Made by a program: the position numbers and the translations under genes
The notes under the pieces: generated by a model
The model's database searches: none
Seen by the model: the letters and a program-made list of their open reading frames with translations, nothing else
Told to the model about the DNA's origin: nothing
Assembly (NCBI GenBank): GCA_963969395.1
Contig: OZ017796.1
Span: forward strand, 17,610,501 to 17,674,500
Direction of reading: 5' to 3'
DNA from: Pseudoscleropodium purum
Taxonomy: Eukaryota; Streptophyta; Bryopsida; Hypnales; Brachytheciaceae
DNA: 64,000 nt
In this document: piece by piece, positions 1 to 11,460 of the stretch
Position numbering within the stretch: position 1 is the first letter of the stretch
Layout of the letters: each line of letters opens with the position of its first letter

Positions 1-1391
1 GGTGGAATTCAAATGAGCAAACACAAATGTTGTAGTATCCTTTGTGCACTACAATCCCCCCCAAAATTGAAGTGAAAAGCAATTATTGTTTGGAAGTAAA
101 TGAATTCCAAACCTAAGCACCCTATAGACTTATTTGTTGAAGTGAGTTTCATAATCACTCCAAAAATCACATATGCTTCTTTTTTCAAGCCTTGATGACT
201 TGAATATTTTATTGTGTATTGTTGTACACGATTTAAGACCCATTTCCATTTCCATTGTAAGAAGTTGACTTATGCATGCATCCAAAAAAAATCATAAAGC
301 AAAAATTGTAGATCATTTTAATGTGAATGGAATTTGAAGATTCTCAATGAATTGAAGACTTGAGATGTTACTTACAATTGTAGATGATCTATAGATTGCT
401 ATTGGAATCATTGTTGCATCTATTTTCAACATATTTGAAGATATTTGTCATAAAACTCAATTAATACAAATCACTATAATTTGTATTTAGCAACCAAAAC
501 AAGTATTTTCACCACAATCTTTTTTAAATCCAACATATTAGTTTTAAGGCTTCTATATAGTGCATTTGTTTGGATAGTAGGTGATTGAAAACAATGTAAC
601 AACAAAAATGTCATAATGACATTTTGCCAATGTATCTTAATTCTTTTTTTAACAAATACACTTGTCACAAATATATTTTCATTATTCAATAACATATTAA
701 CTATATACATTTCATGCATTAGTAAATTATTGGATTTTAATTAAACATACTTATATAAGATAATTGATAATGTCATTATGACATTTTTGTTATTACATTG
801 TTTTCAATCACCTACTATCCAAACAAATGCACTATATAGAAGCCTTAAAACTAATATGTTGGATTTAAAAAAGATTGTGGTGAAAATACTTGTTTTGGTT
901 GCTAAATACAAATTATAGTGATTTGTATTAATTGAGTTTTATGACAAATATCTTCAAATATGTTGAAAATAGATGCAACAATGATTCCAATAGCAATCTA
1001 TAGATCATCTACAATTGTAAGTAACATCTCAAGTCTTCAATTCATTGAGAATCTTCAAATTCCATTCACATTAAAATGATCTACAATTTTTGCTTTATGA
1101 TTTTTTTTGGATGCATGCATAAGTCAACTTCTTACAATGGAAATGGAAATGGGTCTTAAATCGTGTACAACAATACACAATAAAATATTCAAGTCATCAA
1201 GGCTTGAAAAAAGAAGCATATGTGATTTTTGGAATGATTATGAAACTCACTTCAACAAATAAGTCTATAGGGTGCTTAGGTTTGGAATTCATTTACTTCC
1301 AAACAATAATTGCTTTTCACTTCAATTTTGGGGGGGATTGTAGTGCACAAAGGATACTACAACATTTGTGTTTGCTCATTTGAATTCCGCC
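1..1391. repeat. Long inverted repeat, ~625-bp arms, ~140-bp spacer
   Basis: Positions 1-625 are the reverse complement of about 767-1391, with paired positions summing to 1392. In the segments compared base by base (61-240 and both ends) only isolated mismatches appear, for example positions 3/1389 and one near 158, so the arms are about 99% identical. The spacer, about 626-766, is AT-rich. No transposase is encoded. The left arm touches the window edge, so the repeat may extend upstream and a target duplication cannot be tested. It could be a foldback or long-TIR (Mutator-like) element, or a hairpin locus giving small RNAs. The inverted structure is certain; its class is not. Confidence 0.95.
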
Positions 1392-4300
1392 CATTCATTT
1401 TCAACTTATGACACATGGAATGAAACTAAACACAACATAGACTTAGTTTTGGAAGTGATTGTAGGTAGATATTTGACGATTGACTTTCTTTCATGACAAA
1501 TTCCAATCATGCATATTCAATTTATCTTCTTGATTCCTCAAAGTGGACCAAAACCAATTTCTTTCATATGATCACACTATTTATTTTATATTGTTTGTTT
1601 TCCACATCTAAACTTTAAACTTTGCATCCAATGTCTCAAAGATAATTTGCTATCATTATTAGGAAGCACTTTTTGACCATATAATAGTCACCTAGACTCT
1701 AGAAGGTTAAATGTACAATAACATTTTATCTCATTACTATTTTTTATTACTAAAACACTATATCCTCTAAAAGACCAAGTGGTTGAAGAATGATAAAATG
1801 AAAATTCAAGTAGAATCCTATGAATTCAATTTTGAACAAATTTTTCTAAAATTGAACACAAGGTGTGGACATGTACCTCTTTGTCGAGAATATAGTTTTT
1901 TTTTCTATTTGGGTGCTTAGATCAAAAGTTAAGGTTGCTTAAAATTTATTAAGTATAATATACAACTTTGAGCAACATGTGCAAATCTTGTATGTAAAAT
2001 TTGGTAGGTATATAGCTATGATAATATGAGATGTAAGCATTAAAATTTCTTGTGTGTAGTGTAAAAATTTTAATAATCCCTGAATCCTCTTGGTAACATT
2101 TTATAGTTGTTGTAAAATTTGGAAGGTATATAGCTAAGATAATATAAGATGTAAGTGCTAAAAAATCTTATGTGTAGTGGAAATTTTTTAATAATCTCTA
2201 AATCCTCTTGGAAACATTTTATAGTTGTTGCTCAATACCATGTAATGTTTCAATTTGAAACACAACTATTAGATTAGATTTTCTTTCTAATGAGATTTTC
2301 TTTTTAATTTTATATTCACTAAAATTAAGATTGCTATCATTAAACAAAACTTAATGTAAGAAGGGTAAGGTGTTTAGTATTTGTCTAGTGTTAGAAAGTG
2401 CACTTCTTAAAGTGTTGATTATTTTCATTGTTAAATCTTGTGTCTTTTTACAAATCAATTGAAACTACAATTTTGAATAATTATAAAATTCTTGAAATGC
2501 TTGAAGTAGAAATTGAATTTCATGTGAATTTTTAATTTCAAAATTCAAAATTCAGTCAACAAAAATCTATAAATAGATTTGAAACAATTATTATACAAAT
2601 AACTTCAATTCTTGATGCTTAATATAGTCTATTATAATACAAAAGTAAAAAAATTATGGAACTTATATATTATAATGAGTTTGTATTTAACTTACAGCCC
2701 TTGGGCCTTTAGAGGTTAAAGTTTGTTGACCTTGTTGAATATGTGTAGAAAAACTTTTTTTCTAGCTTCAAATACTATAATCTTTCAATTCTCGTTGTCA
2801 AAGTTTCTTGAAATAGTTAAATGAATTTAAATGAATTTATATTTTCATTTCTTTCTCATTATTCTAAAAAGTGTCAACATTCAACAATTGATCCCCTAAA
2901 TGTCCCCAATCCTCCAAGGTTTAAAGTGCATTTACATTATTGTTAGTAGTGATTTTTCTACAATAAATTTAAGAAAACTATGGATTCATTGAAATTTTTA
3001 GCATGAATTTGTACTAGTGTTGTAGTATTATATGACCTATTATTCAATTAAGACAATGAAAAAGTGACTATTGTGTTTGTTCTTTAATCTTAAAAATCAT
3101 ATAAACATCATTACCTTTCTTGTTGATATTGGCTCTCAAATTTTACATCCATATTTGAAAAAACCTCCAATTTAAAATTGCCCACTTCATATGCTCTTTA
3201 AGTAGTTAATTGACTAATCATAAATAGAAATTAGGATAAAGTTGACTAAAATTAGATTTGAAGGCTATTGCTTAGCACAATAGGATAGATGATTTGGAAG
3301 TTATTCATAATGCTTTGGAGGCATGAATCATTCATATTAGCTATATACAAGCCTTGCCAATTTAAAGATGCAAATACTTCAAAAGCATCTACTCTACTAT
3401 ATAGAGAGGGTTTGATATATATATATATAATTATTTTATTTTTAAAAAGAATTCTCTTATATATGTATATTCTGGGCTTTTCAAATATTAGTTGTGAAAT
3501 TCTAGTGTGCAAATTTTAGTGAGCAATAGTGCAGATGCTCAAAGACCCTTAAACTTGCCTTCCATTTACAATTGATAATCTAGCAAAACTAGTAAGGTGC
3601 TTGACTAGTATGGTTAACTATAGGGCAATGCTCTAGGAGGAAGGCTTTGCTTGACATAATCCACAACGACTTGAACATTTTTGGATGACAAATTGTTTGT
3701 GGATAAAGACTCATAATACCCAGTTACGCGAGTAAAATTACATAATCTAGCATTACGGGTATGAAACCCTAATTGTAAAACAAAATGTTCTTGTAGAATG
3801 AATGAGAGGATTCCCAACAATGGTTTACATGGACTGAGATTGAATTGAATAAGTTAGTTTGATGGTTTCACATGCTAGTCAGTACCTTACTTTACAGATG
3901 CTTAGCTGCTATTGTGGAGACCAAACTGGATTACTAACTCTTGAATGACAAACTAGTCACTGTGGAAATCATTTGTTTTAGTTCTGTGTGCATTTTTGGA
4001 TTAAAAAAAATGAAAAAGCACTCATTAGACATCAAGCTATTATTATAGACCTTCCCTTTTCCTACAAAATTTTGAAGGTGAATAGTTGCAGTTCTATCTT
4101 ATATGGAGAGATTCTTTATCATTCATTAGCCAAAAAACATCCAATCGTCATTTGTAGGTTAAAGAGGTTCATCTTCTTTTGTAAGTTATTCTTTCAAATG
4201 AAACACGCTTAATGTTAGTCTATAACACTAAATAAGAAACATTTAAAAATGATCAAATTGTAAGAGAATTGAGAAAAAAGGTGTGTATTGAGAAATCAAC

Positions 4301-6435
4301 CAAACCAAACCAAAACTTATGGTAGAAATACTTATTTTAGATAGCCCCATGTAATCATGGCTTTAATTTTAGGACAACAATTGGATGCACTATTGGATTC
4401 TCTATTTGTACCTTCTTGTCCACTCATCTCTCTTCTGTCTTGGCTTACGGAGAAGTGTCAAAACTAATCGTAATAAATGAGTCTATAAGACTAGAATGGG
4501 TCTAGATGAAAAATTCACATTTGTATTGAATAAAATATTCATTTTTAGAAAAAAATTAGTTTTTGGAATTATTCTTCATCCTTATGTTTGTACACATTGA
4601 CCTCAATTTCTCAACAAATTTCCTACATCCTACAAACAAAAAGGAGCAATTCGAGTAGATTGGACAACTAGGGTATGGTATGCTGACTGATGTCAAATAA
4701 TTTTTTATTTCCATAGTGAGCTAGGGTGGGAGTTTTTTTAAAAGTATTTGACACAACTTTTGCAAGTCCAAAACATGACATTGTTAATCAATGAGGTAAG
4801 GTTTGCTTTTGCATCCATGGAAAAAAGAACTCTTATAATGAACAAAATTGTCTTATATGACTTCTTATATATTCTCTTTCTGTAGCTTTCTTATTTGGTT
4901 CTAGATTTTCTCACTCAATAAAAGGGTGTCAAAGTTCTTATCTTAGGTTTTCACTCTTCACATGCCATGTGTGATTACCAAAATTCCATCTTCTACTTCA
5001 CATTCTCAACCTAGACACTAACTAAAATATTAAAAAAGAACTAAAAATGCTATGATTTCTTAGATGGGTTATTAGTAAGATACAAGCATCTAATCGTCAC
5101 CTATTTGTAACACTACCCTATCTAGATTCTTGTCTAAAATGTATAGCATATATATTTGAGGGACTAAAGTCAATTTTAGTTACAACTATCCTCCATACTT
5201 TTGAAAATTCATATATTATTTATATGAAGTCCAAAATATGCATTCTAAGAGTACCAAACCTTACTAGAAGCTTTGGCAAAAAATAATTGTAATAATTCTT
5301 GCCTAATTTTTTTTAAAATTATCCTCACATTTGGCCTAATATTTAAAAATTGCAATTGATTGAGTAAGAATCATGATCTCTTTTTTTGGGAACATATGCT
5401 AATCATTTATAACAATCATTTTTCAATATTCTATGCATTCAATGGACACATACCTTCTTATCCTCTTTGAAACCATTGAATGAAGTATCTAAACTTTGTT
5501 AGATGCCCATACTTCATTCAATTTTGAATGGTTGCCTAAATATTGTAAATTAAATTATAGTCTTATCAAGCTTTATTTTTGGATTATAATAAAATATCAG
5601 GCATTTGAGTGATTAAGTTGCTAGTAAAGTATAGTATTTAGAATCCCCATTTAACTACCAACAAGATCTAATAACAACTTTACTCACTTCATAACATTGT
5701 GTATAACCAAGCAATGATTCCCATACTGGGAAGGTATAATGCTTTGTTAGATGCTTGGAAGGAACTTATCAAGGTTAATGCATATAGTTATTTGATTGTT
5801 TCATGTCAAAAACTATTCCAAACTACCCTTTTCTAAAACAATGCTAAATTCTTTTGTCTTTGTTACTTCTTTTGTAGATTACAATATAAAGTCTCTTAGT
5901 TAACTTGTTGATGTGTATTGTCTTAATCTTTCAAAGCAACAAACTTATCAATTGTAAGTTAATAATACTTGAATTTCAAACAAAAATATTTTTCAACACA
6001 TTGTAGAGGTGAAGTTTCATCTTTCAAATCTTTTATAAAAAGCCAATCTCTAAAACTTTAGGGAAAAAGCTTATTTTAAAGATGTAAATTGAAAATAAAT
6101 GATGAAAATTTTAACAATAAAGTCTCAAACAAAATTTGGAAGAGAGCCTTGGAGTGCAAGCTTTTGAGTGTAGAAGAGAGTGAGTATACACATTTCTTTG
6201 ATAGAAAAAATTGACATTGATTAGAAAAAATTTAAAATATTAAGCACACATCAAAAGTAAGGAATTTACTATTTCAAATCCACCATAAGAAAAAGAATGG
6301 GCCTCAATAAGGCTGCCAGATATGAACCAAAAATCTAAATAAAAAAATTGTGTATATAGAAATATATATAAAATGTTTAAAATTTTTCAAAACTTGAAGT
6401 ACCACATAATATTGAATTTGAAAATGATTTTTTTA
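1392..6435. other. AT-rich intergenic stretch, no gene seen
   Basis: Open frames here are short, AT-driven and resemble no protein I know. The stretch holds a two-copy tandem duplication at 1993-2232, a short (TA)n run near 3415-3430 and many homopolymer tracts. No RNA gene was seen. Confidence 0.6.
1993..2232. repeat. Two-copy tandem duplication, ~120-bp unit
   Basis: The segment beginning GTAAAATTTGGTAGG near 1994 recurs as GTAAAATTTGGAAGG near 2113. Each copy continues through the same landmarks: a TATAGCTA(T/A)GATAATAT block, TGTGTAGTG, and CCTCTTGG(T/A)AACATTTT. The copies differ at scattered positions, so the duplication is not recent. Confidence 0.85.
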
Positions 6436-6730
6436 CATTAGAAGAGATTTTCACCGTGGGGAGGGCTATGAGTTCCTAGACTACAAGAATTGGCCTACAA
6501 GGGGCCATAGTAGCTCGTTGATGTGGTACAACAACTACCACATCCAGAAAAAAAAATCAAAAAAAAAAAAAATTCAATTTTTTTCTTCTTTTCAAGATTA
6601 ATTTTTGATTAATTTTTTTTTTGAATTTTTTTTTTAGTCGGGAACAACCGTTCCCCAGAAATTGCAAGGGAGAAAGCTCATGATGTACCTGCTTGAAGCG
6701 GCCTTCCTGATCCCTAGAAATCCTCTAAAG
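6436..6730. mobile_element. MITE-like element, CATTAGAAGA-type ends
   Basis: The left end CATTAGAAGAGATTTT and the right end, read in reverse as CTTTAGAGGATTTCTA, form an imperfect terminal inverted repeat. The interior has a GC-richer flank, a long poly-A then poly-T core, and a second GC-richer flank ending in a GGGA-type motif. The same architecture recurs at 18006-18250 and 47770-48179. This is the most diverged of the three copies, and no target duplication is evident. Confidence 0.5.
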
Positions 6731-8057
6731 TTTGCACTTTTTGGATTATTGGTTCAAAGTCTGGTGACACTCTTGAAGCCCCATTGTTTTCTAATAAATA
6801 AGTGCATATATTTGTAGATCAACTATCATGGTTTTGAATTGAAATATTTGTATCGGCCTACATTCTATCAAATTGACCCACTTCCATTATGGAAATGATA
6901 ACTTTGTGTATAACAAATCTAGCGCTAATGTGAAAGGATCATAGGTAGCATAATTTTTTTCATAATGTGAACCCACTTTGTTTCCCAAAAAAAAGGTTCA
7001 CATGCTAACTTAGAGGTAACTTTAATAAGTTCTACAAGGTCATTAAAGCATAGCATTGTTTATATAAACAAGAAACACTGAATTTCTAATCTAATAAATG
7101 AAAATGTGATGATAACCTTTGAACACCCAATGATTTTGTTATTTTCTAAAATTATTAAACATTAAGTCCATAAAATGACTTTAAATATTATATTTGTGAC
7201 AAGATGCCATGATTGCTTGCAAAATATTACTTGTCATAACAATAATTTCATCAATGAAAATAAAATGAATCAAAGCTTTTTATCAAAATATCCTTTTCAA
7301 AAATTGAAATACTTATTGAAATTATAAATATTAAAGCTTGATGTAAGAATTTACTAATGAAGAGCTACTAGGAAAAAGGAAAAAATATAAATCACAAGCA
7401 AATATATAGTTAATAAATAATAATGAGATGGCCAAAATGGCCAAAATTCACTTTAATCTATGAAAGATTTTCTTTATGGTTAATTATTGTAAAATTCTAT
7501 GTGTTTTGACTCTAGATATATAGATTATTTTCATTTTTGGATTAAAGTTTGTAGATGAATACAATGAAAAAATTCAAGTATTTCTATGCATATAAGATTT
7601 AACTAACAATAGTGTCAATTTTCTGTTATATAATGAACATGTAGATTTTTAAATTAGCCAAACTTTGTCATACTACACAATAGCTAAATTAGCCAACTTT
7701 GCCATTTTTTGGATATCATTTTTCACTTGCAAGTGTGCAATTAATGCATGATCCCATAAAAAATTCTCTAGCACATCAAAAATTACATTTTATGCTGCAA
7801 TTGAGTAACTCTACTCAATTTACTTTCTTTTACAAACTGTCCTTAGGATTTAGCAATGAAAGACTTTTTTTTTACTTTTGAAGACTTCAATAGGCAAAAT
7901 AGTGTGTAGTATGATTAGTAGCCATGCTCACAACAACAACGTGAAGGACCTCAACAATACATCTAAGAGAAAGCTAAAATTTTGTTGGCCCAAGCCATTG
8001 CCCAACTATGCATCTCACGCATTACCTTTGTAAAGATGCTACAAACTAGAGTGTTCC
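6731..8057. other. AT-rich intergenic stretch
   Basis: No coding region, RNA gene or element end was recognised. The 60-codon open frame at 7699-7881 has no family resemblance. Confidence 0.55.
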
Positions 8058-8505
8058 AATGGATGACAAAGAATCTTTCTACGTGAGATAGAATTGCATA
8101 TGTTCATCCTTGTAAATATGTGCAAAATGGGGAGGTCTTGCACAATAGTTTGACCTCTAATCACAACTATTAAATTATTTATTTTAATAGGTGATTCATG
8201 CTATATTAAAAAGGATGATTTCCATAGTGACCAACTCGTCTCTACAAGGCTAAGTAGAAGTAGACCATGATGCACATGACTCAAAGTGGGCCAATGAATG
8301 ACAAAGAATTTTTCTAGATAATACAAAAGTGCATATGTTCATCCTTGTAAATTTGTGTGAAATGGGGAGGTTTTGCATAGTATTTTGACCTCCAATGACA
8401 ACTTTTATTTTTTTATTTTATTTTTAAATAGATGACTCATGACATACCAAAAAAGATGATTTCCACTATGACCAACCTGTCTTTATTACAGGGCTAAGAG
8501 TCTCA
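8058..8505. repeat. Two-copy tandem duplication, ~234-bp unit
   Basis: The block starting CAATGGATGACAAAGAAT near 8058 recurs near 8292. Both copies share a CATATGTTCATCCTTGTAAAT landmark (one base longer than the shared 20-base core), an AATGGGGAGGT motif, a TTTGACCTC motif and a GATGATTTCCA motif ending at GGCTAAG. The copies differ by substitutions and small indels. The second abuts the hAT-type element at 8541. Confidence 0.85.
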
Positions 8506-8540
8506 TTAAATGCTCCTTTGGTGTATAGAGAGCCTTATGG

Positions 8541-9836
8541 CAAGGTTGTCATAGAAGGCGGATGTTTGGTTCGCTTGTCTAGTAGAAGTACTGCCCGTTT
8601 GATGTAGTCAACACATAGTTGACTTTTCGATAAGGAAAAAATAAGCGACATGGCTACTATGTTGCATAGGCAAGATTTTGGACACGGATGGAATTGGTAG
8701 GAGCGTGGATACGGTAAAAGGCACAGATTGAATCTGTAGGGGCGCAAACGTGGTACAGGGCACAAACAGAATCATTCCCACTTTCTCCCACTCTTGTCCC
8801 CACTCTTCCCGATCACCGCGATGACATTCGCGCTTTGACATTGTTGTCTCCACCTTGTCTGCCATGCCATCTGCACCTTGATGTAGTTGTTTGTGCCCTA
8901 TCCACAATGAAGTTTGCGCCTTGATAGAGCTATTGCCGCCTTGGTGCAATGATGTCTGCATAGTATTCGCGATGACCTTCATGCCTTGACGTTGTCATCT
9001 ATGCCCTAATAGAGTTATACTTGCACTGGTCCTATGACATCCCATATGCAAGTGCATTTGAAATGCTCACCTAGTTTACTGTATGACTAATGTCTGTGCC
9101 CATACCTGAAGTCCGTACCTTAAAGTCCGCACCTTGACTTGCTGCCTATGCTCTAACATCTGTGCTCTAATTTGCTATTCGTGCCTTGACCTATTGTCTT
9201 CGTTTTAACGTTTTCACTTTGACTATCCATTTGTACCGTGAAGTCCCGACTATAAGAAAAAGGGGTGTTTTAAGTGAGTTTTTAAATATAGTCCTAAACA
9301 TAAGATTTTAAGTAATGACCTTGAAAGAGATTTTTAGCAAAATTTTACTAAAAACACATGTATTTCTAGTAAATTTCTATTGAAAATCTTCCTAAAGGTC
9401 ATTATTTAAATCTTATGTCTAGGACTGTACCTAAAATCTCATTCAAAACACACCTTTCTTTTGTAGTGTGCTAATTTAGGTGCACGCTCTAGAGTTCCTC
9501 ATCTTGGGTGAATTGACACTCTTCATGTCTTGCCCTGACCATTCGTGTCTATGCCTTGACCATTTGTGCCATAAAGGTAACGTTTTGCGCTTGTCTGCGT
9601 CAGTGCTTTGATGGTGATGCCATGACATATGTGCCCACATACTAACATTTCCGCCCAACCTTAACGTCCATGCCCTAGTTCTAGTGTTATGACACACCAC
9701 AAAATGACATGTCATTCACAGAAAAATTTTAGGGCTTACAAAATGAAAGCTATCCGGATTGTTTAGACATTTAGTCCGGTTCGCTCGTCCATCCATTCCA
9801 TTTGATGACCCTGGACTTGTCCGTTATGACAACCCT
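8541..9836. mobile_element. Degenerate non-autonomous hAT-type element (~1.3 kb)
   Basis: The left end CAAGGTTGTCATAG and the right end TATGACAACCCTG (reverse complement CAGGGTTGTCATA) form a TIR of the CAGGGTTG type seen in plant hAT elements. Subterminal segments match the shorter copy at 14177-14457, including GTCAACACATAGTTGACTTT and the GATGACCCT...TATGACAACC end. Flanking 8-mers (CCTTATGG and TTTAGGGG) do not match, so the insertion is old or rearranged. The interior is a degenerate run of short TGCGCCTTGA-like units, broken by a nested palindromic insert at 9248-9468. No transposase frame is visible. Confidence 0.75.
9248..9468. mobile_element. Nested palindromic CACTA-like MITE (~221 bp)
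   Basis: The left end GACTATAAGAAAAAGG and the right end, inverted as CACTACAAAAGAAAGG, are CACTA-type termini. The halves are imperfect inverted repeats throughout: a segment with AGTCCTAAACATAAGATTT is mirrored by AAATCTTATGTCTAGGACT. The left end resembles the right end of the large CACTA element at 24480-27452. The flanking triplets do not match, so the exact boundary is uncertain. Confidence 0.65.
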
Positions 9837-11460
9837 GTTTAGGGGGAGCTATAAGAAAAAACACCAATTTTACTTTTATGTGGACTTGGTGGGTGGATGA
9901 GGGATAAGATTAGAAGTCCACATGTATTAAATTCTCTCATGATCCATTAGTCTCCACCAATGGAGTTGTCCACTATTATCAATTGAAAATGGAGCTCCTC
10001 CTTTTCCATTGCCCACCCCGACAAGACAATTGGTGGAGACAATTTTGTCTTCTTGCTTGTTTTAGGTTCAAGCTTGCCCACCGAGTGAGCATGTAAGCCT
10101 GTCCTAAGCAGAGGTAGACCATGCATACCAGTTCTGAGTCTTGTATAGTACAAAGCCAAGTACAAAGCCCTGGTAAAATAGTGCAGTCTAACTGTTTGTC
10201 TACCCGAGGATGGATCAATTGCAACCGAATAACTTCGATGGCCAGCTAAGGTTAACTTCTCTTCCTATACGTCCCTGAAAATGCAAGTTATTAGGTCAGT
10301 TGCTTCCATTTCCGCTGTCCTCTTCACTTTTCTTGCTGTTGTTTTTCCATTTATAACTTGTGAAAGCGTAACTTATGCCTGAATACAGCGTGGAATTTCA
10401 AAGTGGCAACAATCCAGCAGACCCGCCAGCACCTGCGTTTCTCACCAAACACCAAATGGAGCACCTGGGGTCCTGTTCCTGCCCGCCCTTTCTATCTATA
10501 TGGCCAGTGTTTACCACATTCACCACAACTTCCCAAATCCACTCACCTCCAAGTCTCCCACTGCAGTCACCTACCAAGCAGCGCAATTGCTTGGAATTTT
10601 TAAAGATGAGAGTCGCTCATGTGGCAAGACTCACGGATGAAGACGCCATTTTAAAACATACTTGGCTTATTCATTTGTGCTTCGAATGCTGCTGCCATAA
10701 TAATAAGAATTCGACAAAAACATCGGCCTTGGGTTCAACAGAATTGGCAAATTGCTAGCTAGCTGAAACGAACTCAAAATCCTCTGCTGCTGCTGCTGCT
10801 GCTACTACTACTACTATACCAGCCCACCCTCTGCTTGAATTAGCAAACAATTCCACACTGTCCGTCCTTTGCAAACTCACATGAAACTCACATGGTTCCA
10901 GCCTTTCCTATCTGCAAGATTACAGTCCTTTCAGGGTTAACCCCGAAATGTTAAGCCAATTACCATAGAAGCAAGCTTCACATTCGCTACGTTTCTTGAA
11001 GAGATTGTGAAGAAAACTCACACCAATTACAAACTGTACCAAGAAATTCAATTTTCTTGCAATTTAGATCTATAAAAAATCAGATCAGGTGTGGAACTTG
11101 TAATTACAAAATGATAACACTCAGTTGAAGCCGAAGTCTCCGGATATGATTGAACGAGGTAACGAGAGCACCAAAGACACTTGGCACCCAAATCGGAACA
11201 CAAAATCATTTGATTCCACTTTGAAGTTTCAAGTGCACAGCCATTTGTCCACTACGAGCCCCCGCGGCGTTCCGGAAAGCTCGTGGCGGCGCTTGCCAGC
11301 AGGCAACTCTTCGAGCTTTCCATTTCGCTTCCCTCAAAGAACTCAACCCATGTTCGTGTTCCCGGATTCCGGTACGAAGATAAGGCCATTCGCAGCGGGA
11401 ATTGATCAACTGTCCATAAGAGACTGATGAATGCTCTTGCCATGTTTCACCGGGAGTTTT
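9837..11460. other. Intergenic stretch of higher GC, no gene recognised
   Basis: Base composition is less AT-biased than its surroundings between about 10,000 and 11,450, and several overlapping open frames occur on both strands (such as 10375-10758 and 11125-11427). None has recognisable domains or splice-supported extensions. It may be an old transcribed or regulatory region or a pseudogene. A trinucleotide repeat lies at 10784-10816. Confidence 0.45.
10784..10816. repeat. (CTG)n-(CTA)n compound microsatellite
   Basis: About six CTG units run directly into about five CTA units. The change of one base in the unit suggests substitution followed by expansion. It lies outside any recognised gene. 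Confidence 0.9.

Noticed and set aside
474..719. 81-codon - strand open frame near the window start
   Set aside because: It lies across the inner part of the left arm and the spacer of the long inverted repeat. The AT-driven sequence has no protein-like composition or family resemblance.
10375..10758. 127-codon + strand frame in the GC-richer 10-11 kb region
   Set aside because: It contains no recognisable domain, overlaps equally long frames on both strands, and has no splice-supported continuation.
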